Source: Singulisphaera sp. GP187 (GTDB taxonomy: Bacteria; Planctomycetota; GCA-002687715). From it: DNA of 56,557 bases. Positions 48,755 to 56,557 of the stretch are shown one piece after another. Within the stretch, counting starts at the first letter, position 1. Each line of letters begins with the position of its first letter. The stretch spans positions 1 through 56,557 of the forward strand of contig CAMDTN010000015.1 of assembly GCA_945907755.1 (NCBI GenBank). Reading direction: 5' to 3'. The translations under genes and the position numbers were made by a program. The notes beneath the pieces are model-generated. The model was given only the letters and a program-made list of their open reading frames with translations, made no database searches and was not told where the DNA came from.

Positions 48755-50545
48755 TCAGCCTGCCTTCGCGCGCAGTGTGCGAATGATGCGCCCTTCAATG
48801 ATGCCGATGGTGCTGCTGACCAACCAATACAACGAGAGGCCTGCGGCGTAGCCATACATCATGAATCCGAAGAGTATCGGCATGAACAACATCATCTTGC
48901 GTTGTTGTTCCATTTGCGGATCTGAAGTCGCTGGCTTCGGCATCAAGTACGAATTCAAAAACCATGCAATGGTCATCAGAATTGGTAGCAAGTGCAGTCC
49001 GGTGAGCGCCGGCGCACCGCCCACGCACGAACCGCAGCCGGGAATGAGCCCGCACAATGAGAGCGGATTCGACACCGGATCATCAAAGCGAATCATGTGG
49101 TCGGGCTGAGAAAGGTCGGGCACCCAGAGCCACGCCGCTTGGCGCAAGTCGATGGAAGCGCGCAACGCCGCGAAAAGCCCGAAAAAGATGGGAATCTGCA
49201 GCAGCATGGGCAGACACCCACCCAGCGGCACCAACTTCACCTTCTCAGAGCGCATCAATTTCATCTGCTCGGTGGCAAAGGCGCGGCCATCTTTTTCGTG
49301 AAGCTTGCGCAGCGCGTCCAGTTTGGGCTTCAAGCGCGCCATCGCCTCTTGGTGACGCGCCATGGCGTCTTGCGAACGGCGGTTCACTGGGAACAGAATC
49401 AGGCGCACGCACAAAGTCAGCAGAACGATGGCCCAGCCCCAGTTGCCGCAGAGCCCGTAGCAGACATCCAGCATCCACAGCACTGCGTGTCCCACCACGC
49501 GGGCCCACCCGAGTTGATCTGTGTAGATCGAAGTGATGGCCGCAGCGTCTTCGGCTTGGCCGGAACCGAAATCGGCAGCAACGATCTTGGCATCCAACGG
49601 GCCCAAGTAGAGCAGCGCTTCGTAGGCCACTGCTGGCTTGCCGCATTCCACGCGCGCACCAAAGTCAATGCTTGTAGAGGTGCGTTCATCCGCTGCGCCG
49701 CCATCGCCACGGTCTTCCGCAGGCACAGCGCGCACCACAGCCTCTACCGGCCCTTGGAAGTTGTTCAGCAATAAGACCGCGCCGAAGTAGTTGGAAAGAT
49801 CGGCCGCGAGGCGACGCTCGCCGCCCAGAACAATCTTCAGTCCTTGCGTTTCTTCGCGCACTTCTTGGGCAGCGACGATGCGCAGTTCTTTGTCGACATT
49901 GCGGAGCCCGGAGCGCGCTGGCGACATGGCCGAGCCACCCGACTCTTGGAACACACCCCGAGTGACCGTGAGGCTGAGTTCAGGCGCAAACACCGTATTG
50001 GCTTCGCCGCGTCCTTCGATGCTGAAGCGCACGGTCGCGTGGCGACAGTCGCCCACAGGCAAGCTGATTTCCTTGCGCAGCACCATGGTGCCGCCTGGGC
50101 GCGTCACACTGCGTTCCATGCTGACGCTGCGGCCATCGGCGCTGCGGCTCAAGTTCCAATAGGTGCCCGCACCAAGGTCGGCTTGTCGCGCTTCGTTCAG
50201 TTCCAACGCGCCGGTGCCGTCCGTGGGCGCTGCCATCAACAACAGCGACCCATTGGTGGCGCTGGAGCCGGACTTGTAGTCCTTCAGTTCAACGCGCGCC
50301 AACACACCGCCCGCGCTGGAAAAGACCAAGCGCAATCTGTCATTTTCCAAGACCTCTTCACGCAATTGGTCTGGAGGAAGCCGCGGCGCGGAAGGCTTCG
50401 CTGGGGCAGCAACTACCGGCTTCTCCGTCGCGCTTGCCGCGGGTTTTGGCGTTGGAGTTTCACTCGGCTTATCCGCGAATGCCCACTGCCAACCGAAGAG
50501 AACGATGAGGCTCAGGACGAGCGCGATTAGGAATCGTTTTTCCAT
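48755..50545 (-). CDS. yidC: Membrane protein insertase YidC
   Basis: Inserts inner-membrane proteins with or without SecYEG. 596 residues, Gram-negative type: N-terminal anchor (MEKRFLIALVLSLIVLFGWQ), Pro/Ala-rich linker, large periplasmic beta domain (about 65-340), then five membrane helices with NWGWAIVLLTLCVRLILFPV, SQDAMARHQEAMARLKPKLD, and GGCLPMLLQIPIFFGLFAAL. The conserved Arg is in LCVRLILFP. rnpA, rpmH and jag, its usual partners, are missing; mnmE follows directly. Confidence 0.96.
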   Translation of the reverse strand: MEKRFLIALVLSLIVLFGWQWAFADKPSETPTPKPAASATEKPVVAAPAKPSAPRLPPDQLREEVLENDRLRLVFSSAGGVLARVELKDYKSGSSATNGSLLLMAAPTDGTGALELNEARQADLGAGTYWNLSRSADGRSVSMERSVTRPGGTMVLRKEISLPVGDCRHATVRFSIEGRGEANTVFAPELSLTVTRGVFQESGGSAMSPARSGLRNVDKELRIVAAQEVREETQGLKIVLGGERRLAADLSNYFGAVLLLNNFQGPVEAVVRAVPAEDRGDGGAADERTSTSIDFGARVECGKPAVAYEALLYLGPLDAKIVAADFGSGQAEDAAAITSIYTDQLGWARVVGHAVLWMLDVCYGLCGNWGWAIVLLTLCVRLILFPVNRRSQDAMARHQEAMARLKPKLDALRKLHEKDGRAFATEQMKLMRSEKVKLVPLGGCLPMLLQIPIFFGLFAALRASIDLRQAAWLWVPDLSQPDHMIRFDDPVSNPLSLCGLIPGCGSCVGGAPALTGLHLLPILMTIAWFLNSYLMPKPATSDPQMEQQRKMMLFMPILFGFMMYGYAAGLSLYWLVSSTIGIIEGRIIRTLRAKAG

Positions 50546-50547
50546 AA

Positions 50548-51300
50548 CTATTGCCCAACCTGCAGGCGTCGCGCGAGAAACTCATCGAGTTTGCTCACGG
50601 AGCGGATTTTCTTCATGGTGGTCCTGAAGTCATAGACCACGCGGCGGAATTGCATGCGGTCGCCATCGAGCAGCACATAGCACGCTGTGTTTTGACCGTC
50701 GCGAGGCTGACCAACACTGCCGACATTCACGAGCGTCTTTTCCGCCGGCAAGGCAAACCAGCCGTCGAAGTCGCTCTGATGAGCGAAGGTGTACCCCTCG
50801 CGGATGACACCAGGCACATGGGTGTGCCCGCCAAAAGCCACGCGCCCATCGAAGCTGCGAAAGATCGACGCCATCTCTTCCAGATTCAGCGTGTCCTTGG
50901 GCAGGATGTATTCCTCGATGGGGGCACGCGGCGAGGCGTGGACAAACAACAAGTCGCCTTCTTGGCGACTGTGCGGCATGCGCTCGATGCGGTCCCAGAG
51001 GGCGCGGTTGGATTCGCGGGTGTGCGCCTTCGAATTCAGTTCGCTGCGCGTCCATTCCAACGCGTTGCGGGCGCGCTCATTGAACTTCATCGCGCCATCG
51101 TCTTGCAAGCCTTGCTCGTGGTTGCCCATCAAGACAAAGTCGCAGCGGTCGGTGAGTTCCAAAGTCTCGCGCGGGTTGGGCCCGTAGCCGATGACATCGC
51201 CCAAGCACACAGTGCGTTGCACTGTGAACGCAGCACTATCTTCCAACACCGCAGTGAGGGCCTCGAGATTGGAATGCAGGTCGCTAATGATTGCCAGCAT
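50548..51300 (-). CDS. Metallophosphoesterase (YfcE/MJ0936-like)
   Basis: 250 residues with every calcineurin-like motif in order: ISDLHSNLEAL, LGDVIGYGPNP, LMGNHEQGL, LFVHASPR, GGHTHVPGV. These bind two metals. The family includes cyclic-nucleotide or bis-nucleotide phosphodiesterases; the substrate cannot be predicted. It ends 2 bases before yidC, so it is probably co-transcribed with it, and starts 14 bases after ogt. Confidence 0.88.
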   Translation of the reverse strand: MLAIISDLHSNLEALTAVLEDSAAFTVQRTVCLGDVIGYGPNPRETLELTDRCDFVLMGNHEQGLQDDGAMKFNERARNALEWTRSELNSKAHTRESNRALWDRIERMPHSRQEGDLLFVHASPRAPIEEYILPKDTLNLEEMASIFRSFDGRVAFGGHTHVPGVIREGYTFAHQSDFDGWFALPAEKTLVNVGSVGQPRDGQNTACYVLLDGDRMQFRRVVYDFRTTMKKIRSVSKLDEFLARRLQVGQ

Positions 51301-51314
51301 TGGTGAGCGTGGGT

Positions 51315-51809
51315 TTAGCAGGCGCCGGGTGCCTGCACCACCACGCCCTCAATCCCCAGCAACTGCTGTTTGAACTTGGTGCCGCGCGGCCCGCTGTAGC
51401 CCCCTAAGCCGCCGCCCGAGGCCAGCACTCTGTGACAAGGAACGATGAGCGGCCACGGGTTCATGCGCATCACCTGCCCAACGGCGCGCGCGGCCTGCGG
51501 CGATCCAGCGCGCGCGGCGAGTTGCGCATACGTCACCGTCTTGCCGCGCCGCACTTTGCGCAACGCTTGCAGCACACGGCGCTGGAATGGTGTGAGCTCT
51601 GTGTCGGCCAGTTGCAACGGCAACTGCGCAGGATCGACCTCGCCACCGCTGGCGTAGCGTTGCAGCAATTTCGCCGCACTCGCATCGCCGCGCACTGGGT
51701 CGCCCGCTAGGATTTGCCCCGGCAGCCCCACGCGCTGCAAACACGCGCCGTCCCATTCCAAGAAAAAATCACCAATAGCCGTCGTTACTTTTTGGATGCC
51801 GCGTGTCAT
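51315..51809 (-). CDS. ogt: Methylated-DNA-protein cysteine methyltransferase
   Basis: Repairs O6-alkylguanine by transferring the alkyl group to its own cysteine. 164 residues. Active site LIVPCHRVLASGGGLGGYSG with Cys125; DNA-binding helix TPFQRRVLQALRKVRRGKTV, TYAQLAARAGSPQAARAVG. The N-terminal domain is short, as in Ogt. The gene symbol fits Ogt better than the Ada C-domain, as no Ada N-domain is present. radC lies 10 bases upstream. Confidence 0.92.
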   Translation of the reverse strand: MTRGIQKVTTAIGDFFLEWDGACLQRVGLPGQILAGDPVRGDASAAKLLQRYASGGEVDPAQLPLQLADTELTPFQRRVLQALRKVRRGKTVTYAQLAARAGSPQAARAVGQVMRMNPWPLIVPCHRVLASGGGLGGYSGPRGTKFKQQLLGIEGVVVQAPGAC

Positions 51810-51819
51810 GCAATGCCTT

Positions 51820-52437
51820 TCAAAGTGGGTTCAACAGTTGCGCATCGGACTCACGGCAGGATACATGCCTGCCATCGCCGAGAATCACATGATCGAGTAA
51901 GGGAATGCCTAACAAGCGCCCTGCATCGGCGAGACGCCGCGTAACGGCCTTGTCTTCGGGGCTGGGCTCGGGGTCGCCGCTGGGGTGGTTGTGTGCCACC
52001 ACCACAGAAGCAGCGCGCGCCAACAGGGCTGCATGAAACACCTCGCGCGGGTGTACCAAGCTGCTCAGCAGTGTGCCGCGGGTGACTTCGACGACGCTTA
52101 ATACCCGGTTGCGCGCATCAAGGCTGGCGGCGCAAAAGACCTCGACACTGGCGGCGCCGATGAGCGGGCGAAAGAAACGCGCCGCCTTGCCAGGGTCGTC
52201 GAGCTTTGCCCGCTCGTCTTGGCGGCCCCGCTCGCGCCGTCGCGCCAACTCGAAAGCGGCGGCAAGCCGCTCGCAGCACACGGAATCTAATCCGGCCATG
52301 AAGGCCCGGGCGCTCTGCTGCTTGCCCAGTTCCCACAAATCGCAGTGCTGCTGCACCAGCCCTTTCGCAGCCTCAGTCCCGACCAAACACGCCAGCAGCT
52401 CTTCGTTCGAACGTGTCAGCAAGTTGTCTTGCGCCAT
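51820..52437 (-). CDS. radC: RadC-like JAB-domain protein
   Basis: 205 residues. JAMM metal-binding motif in VVVAHNHPSGDPEPSPEDK (H-x-H-x10-D), with VHPREVFHAALLARAAS before it and GIPLLDHVILGDGRHVS after. The N-terminal helix-hairpin-helix is reduced (LLTRSNEELLACLVGTEAAK). Historically linked to DNA repair, but the biochemical role is not established. AGGAG lies 6 bases before ATG 52437. It appears to head the radC-ogt-phosphoesterase-yidC-mnmE unit. Confidence 0.9.
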   Translation of the reverse strand: MAQDNLLTRSNEELLACLVGTEAAKGLVQQHCDLWELGKQQSARAFMAGLDSVCCERLAAAFELARRRERGRQDERAKLDDPGKAARFFRPLIGAASVEVFCAASLDARNRVLSVVEVTRGTLLSSLVHPREVFHAALLARAASVVVAHNHPSGDPEPSPEDKAVTRRLADAGRLLGIPLLDHVILGDGRHVSCRESDAQLLNPL

Positions 52438-52503
52438 GCTTTGCTCCTGCATCCCCAGAGCGCTGCTGCACGCAAATGCACCCAGTCATTTCGGAAGTCC
52501 GCA

Positions 52504-52532
52504 TTGTCCGCTTCTGCGCGCGGGCTTAGGCT
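52504..52532 (+). promoter_or_regulatory. Promoter for the thioesterase-asnB pair
   Basis: TTGTCC, a 17-base spacer and TAGGCT. The -10 box ends 7 bases before ATG 52540, so the mRNA may be leaderless; no ribosome site is seen. Confidence 0.45.
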
Positions 52533-52539
52533 TCACGCC

Positions 52540-52935
52540 ATGAACCTCTCCCAGCCGCGCGAACCTGCCATCCGCGTTTCGCTGATGCCGAAGGACACCA
52601 ACATCCACGGCACCATCTTTGGCGGCGTCATCCTTTCGTACATCGATCAAGCCGGCGCTGTCGCCGCCCGCCCCTATGCGCCCATCCGCATGGTCACTGT
52701 GGCCATGAAAGAAGTGGTGTTCAAAGAACCTGTGCATGTGGGCGACATCATCAGCTTCTATGCCGATGTGACTCACGTGGGACGCACTTCCGTGACGGTG
52801 CATGTGGATGTGGTCGCCGAGCGCTTCCGGCCCTACGGTGTGAAAGTGCATGTGACCGCCGCCGATGTCATCTATGTGGCGGTGAATGACGAAGGCCTGA
52901 AAATCCCCGTGGTGCAAGACGGCAGCGGCGGCTGA
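52540..52935 (+). CDS. Acyl-CoA thioesterase, hotdog fold (YciA-like)
   Basis: 131 residues. NIHGTIFGGVILSYIDQAG is the YciA/Acot signature with the catalytic Asp in YIDQA; VVFKEPVHVGDIISFYADV and GRTSVTVHVDVVAERF complete the hotdog. Such enzymes hydrolyse short- to medium-chain acyl-CoA. The start MNLSQPREPAIRV is preferred to an upstream in-frame start because it matches the family length and lies just after a promoter. Its stop and asnB's ATG overlap by one base. Confidence 0.88.
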   Translation: MNLSQPREPAIRVSLMPKDTNIHGTIFGGVILSYIDQAGAVAARPYAPIRMVTVAMKEVVFKEPVHVGDIISFYADVTHVGRTSVTVHVDVVAERFRPYGVKVHVTAADVIYVAVNDEGLKIPVVQDGSGG

Positions 52936-54803
52936 TGTGCGGCATCGCAGGAGTCCTGCGCGAGGACGGCCTGCCTGCGGGGTCGCGAGAGCACGATGCC
53001 ACAAAACGCATGCTCGCCGCGCTCCAACACCGCGGCCCTGATGGCAGTGGCATCACGTTGCAAGGGGCGCTTGCTCTGGGCCACGCACGCCTCGCGCTCA
53101 CTGACACCAGCGCCATAGGTGCCCAACCGATTGTTGCAGCACACTGCGGGATCATCGCCGCGATCAACGGCACGATCCACAATGCAGCGGAACTGCGCGC
53201 CGAATTGGGCGGTGCTGTCACTGCTGGCTCCGACTGCGCAGTGCTGCCTCCACTGTTTGCCGCAGAGGGCTTGAACGCATTCGCGCGCTTGGAAGGCCCC
53301 TTCGCTGCGGCGCTGTACGCAACGCACGAACAAACGCTGACATTGGCGCGCGATCATCACGGCCGCAAGCCCCTTTTCTATGCACGGCATGAGGGCTGGT
53401 TCTGCTTCGCCTCTGAAATCGCCGCCTTGGCCTGTGTGCTGCCTGCGTTGAGGCCAGATGCAGCGGCCATCGCCGCAACACTGCGTTTCGGCTGGTGTCT
53501 GCCTCCACGCACTTTGTTCGAAGGCATCGCCACCCTTGCCCCGGGCACCGCGCTGCAAGTGCGGCCCGCCGCGCGGAGCGCGGCGCATGAGAGTCCTGCC
53601 TGCATAGTGCAACACACCGTGCTGCCGCGGTGGCGCAGCGCCCCGCACGAAGAATCTGCGAGCAACTTGCTGGACCATTTGCAACGCGCGGTGGACCGGC
53701 GCTATGCGGGCTTGCAGCGCCCGGCGGGCGTGCTGCTCAGCGGCGGGCTGGATTCTGCTGCGGTGCTTCTCTGCGCTGCGCGCCACGGTGCCAGCGCCTA
53801 CTGCTTCGCGCCAACCACAGCCGCGTTGGATGAAAGCGCTGCGGCCCAAACCGTAGCCGACGCCTGCCGCGTGCGCCTGCAAGTGGTGCGCTCGGACTTT
53901 GCACCGCATGAACAGTTGTTGCTCCTCACACGCATGACTGGCGATGCGCATTGCGACCCGAGCACATTGCAACTCGCAGCGCTGTGCGCAGCAGCAGGCA
54001 CAGATGCCACAGTGCTGCTGAGCGGCGATGGCGGCGACGAACTGTTGCTGGGGTATCGCCGTCATGGAATCGCTCGCGCCGCCGACGGCGTTGCACGCTG
54101 CGTTCCTGCGTGGCTCTGGAACGCCGCGGCGTTCCTGGCACCGCGCTCCCGCGACCGCGACGGCCTGCGCGCGCTAGGGCAAGGGCTCCATGCCTTTGCT
54201 GCCCTTGCGTCGTTGGCTCCCTCTCAAGCACTTGCGCAGGTTCTATGCACAGATGCTCCGAGCACGCGCAACGGCGCGACAGACCCGTTCGCAGCGTGGT
54301 TCCCTGCAAGTAGCCGCGAAGATGCCGCTGCACGCGCTGGCGCTGCAGACCTCGCTCTCGGACTCGCTCATGGCTTGATGACCAAAGCCGATCGCGCGGC
54401 CATGAGCAGCGGCCACGAAATCTGGGCCCCATTCCTCGACAACGATGTGGTGCAGTACTGCCAAGCGCTGCCGGGAACGCAGCGCCGCTCTCTGCTGCGC
54501 GGCAAGCTTCCGCTGCGCCGAGAGTTATACGCGCACTTCCCTGCCAGCATCGTCGCCGCCCGCAAGCGCGGTTTCGCGGCGCCACTACAGCAGTGGCTGC
54601 AACGCACCGACACCTACGCATTCGCTGAAGCGATGCTGCACGCAGAGCGCGACGCCTTCGAAGGCGTCTTACAGCAGCCAGCGCCCGCGTTGCTGCGCCA
54701 GCGCAAGGTGCGCCCGCTGCAACCAGTCATCTGGGCTGCGCTGAGTGTGGCGGTGGCACTTCACACTGCGAAAGAAGGTTCGAGAGCGCTGCCTTCGCTG
54801 TAG
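52935..54803 (+). CDS. Asparagine synthase (glutamine-hydrolysing), AsnB family
   Basis: 622 residues. N-terminal class II glutaminase with nucleophile Cys2 (MCGIAGVLREDG), LQHRGPDGSG and SGHARLAL-like GHARLALTD; C-terminal synthetase with PP-loop GVLLSGGLDSAAV near residue 270, LLSGDGGDELLLGY and KADRAAMSSGHEIWAPFLD. Either makes asparagine or amidates a cell-surface sugar or peptide acid, as AsnB-like proteins in polysaccharide loci do; the glycosyltransferase next door favours neither firmly. Its end overlaps the convergent glycosyltransferase by 43 bases. Confidence 0.88.
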   Translation: MCGIAGVLREDGLPAGSREHDATKRMLAALQHRGPDGSGITLQGALALGHARLALTDTSAIGAQPIVAAHCGIIAAINGTIHNAAELRAELGGAVTAGSDCAVLPPLFAAEGLNAFARLEGPFAAALYATHEQTLTLARDHHGRKPLFYARHEGWFCFASEIAALACVLPALRPDAAAIAATLRFGWCLPPRTLFEGIATLAPGTALQVRPAARSAAHESPACIVQHTVLPRWRSAPHEESASNLLDHLQRAVDRRYAGLQRPAGVLLSGGLDSAAVLLCAARHGASAYCFAPTTAALDESAAAQTVADACRVRLQVVRSDFAPHEQLLLLTRMTGDAHCDPSTLQLAALCAAAGTDATVLLSGDGGDELLLGYRRHGIARAADGVARCVPAWLWNAAAFLAPRSRDRDGLRALGQGLHAFAALASLAPSQALAQVLCTDAPSTRNGATDPFAAWFPASSREDAAARAGAADLALGLAHGLMTKADRAAMSSGHEIWAPFLDNDVVQYCQALPGTQRRSLLRGKLPLRRELYAHFPASIVAARKRGFAAPLQQWLQRTDTYAFAEAMLHAERDAFEGVLQQPAPALLRQRKVRPLQPVIWAALSVAVALHTAKEGSRALPSL

Positions 54804-55888
54804 ATCTCGGCCAGCGCCGCCACCGCTGGTGGCGCAGCGCATTCGCGGGCCACGAGTTCTTTGGCGTTCCAACGCAAACTCTCACGCACTTCTCGGTCCA
54901 TGAGGACGCGGTCGATGGCGTCAGCAATCAAGGCTGGGTTACCGCCGGGCACAAGCAGCGCATGAACTCCAGATTCGCCGAAGCCTTCCAACCCTGGCCC
55001 CGCAACGCTCACCACCGGTGTGCCCAACGCCATCGCTTCCAACAACGCCAACGGCGCGTGCTCGGACCGATGCGGGTTTAAAAAAACATCCGCAGCCAGC
55101 AGCACGCCTGCGGGATCGTCGCTGGGCCCCAGCACTTGCAGATGCGCGCCAAGCTCCAACCGCTGCGCCGCGTGCTGCAAGCGCCTGCCAGCAGTGCCCG
55201 TGCCAAACGCGCTGAGAACCAGTGATGGATGCTGGCTGACGAGTAGCTTCAGGCTCTGCGCAATCCAGTCGATGTCGTCGCCATCGCGAAAGCGCCCCAG
55301 CATGACTACGCGCGGTTGCCCCGCGAGCGCGGGGAGTTCGCTGTGCTGCGCGCAACGATGTGGCGCAATGGCCGGCGGCACCACGCGCAAACGCTCTGAG
55401 TGCACGCCTAACAGCGCGCTCAAACGCTGCGCCTCCGCCGCGTTGACGGCAGTAACAACATCAGCGCTGCGCAACGCACCCCCGAGCAACAAACGCAACA
55501 GCGGCGCTGTGCGCGCAGCACCACGAGGCGTGACGACCACTTGCGGGACGCGCGCCAGCCGCGCTGCAGCCGGGCCCACGAAAGACGCAGCAGCGCCTAC
55601 GGCGTGGACACATTCCGGGCGCAGTTGCTGCAAGTACGAATGCAAGCGCAGCAATGCCAGCAGACCACCACGGATCGAACTGGGTGATGCGCTGCAATCC
55701 AACGCGTGCACGGCCGCACCAGCAGACTGAAGTTCGATCCCCATGTCCCCCGCAGGGCCAAGACTGACCACATGGCAGCGCTGCCGCTGGTGCAGTTGAG
55801 TGCTGCCTAACCAAGCGTGCAGCAACATGGTGCTGCCGCAGCGTTCCAAATCATCGATGACAAAGCAGAGTTTGGTGCGTTCCGCCAA
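54761..55888 (-). CDS. Glycosyltransferase family 4-type enzyme
   Basis: 375 residues, GT-B fold. N-terminal Rossmann begins AERTKLCFVIDDLERCGS; the donor-binding C-domain has VVMLGRFRDGDDIDWIAQ, LQVLGPSDDPAGVLLAADVF, and the E-x7-E motif in SEHAPLALLEAMALGTPVV. It likely transfers a sugar from a nucleotide donor in polysaccharide or LPS synthesis. TTG 55888 is the chosen start: GGAGG lies 6 bases before it, and longer starts would run into the promoter and start of the divergent gene. It overlaps asnB tail to tail. Confidence 0.83.
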   Translation of the reverse strand: MAERTKLCFVIDDLERCGSTMLLHAWLGSTQLHQRQRCHVVSLGPAGDMGIELQSAGAAVHALDCSASPSSIRGGLLALLRLHSYLQQLRPECVHAVGAAASFVGPAAARLARVPQVVVTPRGAARTAPLLRLLLGGALRSADVVTAVNAAEAQRLSALLGVHSERLRVVPPAIAPHRCAQHSELPALAGQPRVVMLGRFRDGDDIDWIAQSLKLLVSQHPSLVLSAFGTGTAGRRLQHAAQRLELGAHLQVLGPSDDPAGVLLAADVFLNPHRSEHAPLALLEAMALGTPVVSVAGPGLEGFGESGVHALLVPGGNPALIADAIDRVLMDREVRESLRWNAKELVARECAAPPAVAALAEIYSEGSALEPSFAV

Positions 55889-55951
55889 AGTGTGCCTCCA
55901 CGAGGGGCCGTTGCGATTGTAGGCAGGCCCTTGAAGCCCGTCCAAGGTGCG

Positions 55952-55981
55952 TTGCGCGACGGGGGGCTCTCCCGCTAATCT
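55952..55981 (+). promoter_or_regulatory. Promoter for the secreted protein at the right edge
   Basis: TTGCGC, an 18-base spacer and TAATCT, with the -10 box ending 8 bases before ATG 55990. No ribosome site is present, so the mRNA may be leaderless. Confidence 0.4.
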
Positions 55982-55989
55982 CTTAGGCC

Positions 55990-56557
55990 ATGACACGTTT
56001 GCTGTTGCTATTGGTGCTCTGCGCTGCGGCGCTACCCGCCCAGGTTGGCTACGGCACCCTGCTGCAGTCGCTTTCGCCCGTCCAAGTCACTGGCGTCAGC
56101 TCGGTGGGGTTGCCCGGCAACCCCGGCATTTCCACCAACGAAATCGTGGCCTTCAGCCAAGGCGAACCCAACGGTTCCGGGCGCTCGCTGCTCAACGCTC
56201 AGGCCTTGGGCCTGCTCTTTGGCGACCGCAACGGCAACGGCCTGCCCTTCGATTGGCCAGACATTGATGCCCTCGAAGTCTCGGCACCTCCTGTAGGCAC
56301 CACGCAGCCCTCGCCCTACGACTTCCGCTTCTCGTTTGGCGCCGATGTGTTGGCTGCCAACGGCAGCACGGTGGTGAACACTGGTGACATCATTCGTTTG
56401 ACAGGCATCGGCACTTACACCGTGCACATCCCGCGTGGAGCATTCCAAGCGGCCATCGGCACTAGTGCTTCGCTGAATGTCGACGGCTACGCCGAATTGT
56501 CCGACGGCGCGGTCTTGGTGTCATTCGCTGGCAGCGGCAACGGCAACAACATCATCA
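55990..56557 (+). CDS. Secreted protein of unknown function (C-terminus cut by window edge)
   Basis: At least 189 residues, open at the right edge. It begins with a cleavable signal peptide (MTRLLLLLVLCAAALPAQ). The mature part is rich in Gly, Ser, Asn and Thr, with beta-rich segments (VTGVSSVGLPGNPGISTNE, VVNTGDIIRLTGIG, LNVDGYAELSDGAVLVS) and an acidic calcium-like stretch DRNGNGLPFDWPDIDALE. The gene is divergent from the glycosyltransferase. No family is recognised; it may be a surface or extracellular protein. Confidence 0.7.
   Translation, partial: MTRLLLLLVLCAAALPAQVGYGTLLQSLSPVQVTGVSSVGLPGNPGISTNEIVAFSQGEPNGSGRSLLNAQALGLLFGDRNGNGLPFDWPDIDALEVSAPPVGTTQPSPYDFRFSFGADVLAANGSTVVNTGDIIRLTGIGTYTVHIPRGAFQAAIGTSASLNVDGYAELSDGAVLVSFAGSGNGNNII

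Noticed and set aside
52872-54065. 397-codon open frame on the minus strand
   Set aside because: Antisense to asnB, which carries Cys2 and the PP-loop; the antisense translation is Arg/Gln/His-rich.

Overview
The window is about 56.6 kb of GC-rich, gene-dense bacterial chromosome. There are no rRNA genes, insertion sequences, phage genes or CRISPR arrays. The cell is a Gram-negative diderm: it has KdsA (KDO synthesis), a secretin, an OmpA-type lipoprotein and several lipobox proteins. It carries a type IV pilus / type II secretion machine, respiratory ETF-quinone oxidoreductase and a PTS phosphorelay. The mix (an extra EF-G-like GTPase, an extra MnmE-like GTPase beside coaX, an NrdD-like protein beside nrdR, large secreted lipoproteins) suggests Planctomycetota or a relative, but this is inference and no marker in the window proves it.

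Layout. Left edge: valS (cut by the edge), then a short plus-strand group (degenerate REP-type transposase homologue, lipid kinase, kdsA). A minus-strand tRNA-Cys / gltX / tRNA-Glu unit follows, then a plus-strand class V aminotransferase. From 7.7 kb to 52.4 kb every gene is on the minus strand. Read in the direction of transcription (right to left), this stretch contains: radC, ogt, a phosphoesterase, yidC, mnmE; nrdR with an overlapping NrdD-like ATP-cone protein; smc, a pentapeptide protein, truA, hpf; ptsN-yvcK-ptsH-ptsI; pilMN, pilOP and secretin; a structured leader and RNase E/G; rplU, rpmA, obg; pilT2, a GspC-like gene, coaX, the MnmE-like GTPase, pyrB; a large lipoprotein; prepilin peptidase, ompA-like, EF-G-like; pilT1, pilC, a TPR gene, a pilin; a HEAT protein, nrnA and ETF-QO. 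The right end has a plus-strand thioesterase-asnB pair, a minus-strand glycosyltransferase and a secreted protein cut by the edge.

How the genes work together. Pilus parts are scattered through four blocks: alignment complex and secretin, retraction ATPase with GspC-like protein, prepilin peptidase, and pilT-pilC-pilin. PilM/PilN and PilO/PilP are each fused into one protein, and no PilB/GspE assembly ATPase is visible. HPr, EI and an EIIA-Ntr-type protein lie with YvcK and Hpf and no sugar permease, which suggests a regulatory phosphorelay. Informational genes (RNase E/G, L21, L27, Obg, EF-G-like, SMC, TruA, MnmE, YidC) are interleaved with them.

Points of most interest: an NrdD-like protein without a glycyl-radical motif, overlapping nrdR; an MnmE paralogue with intact GTPase motifs but no C-terminal cysteine motif, while the true MnmE has a changed G4 motif; PyrB fused to a PyrI-type zinc module; repeated promoters whose -10 box ends 7-9 bases before the start codon (probable leaderless mRNAs); and a roughly 400-base structured leader before RNase E/G.
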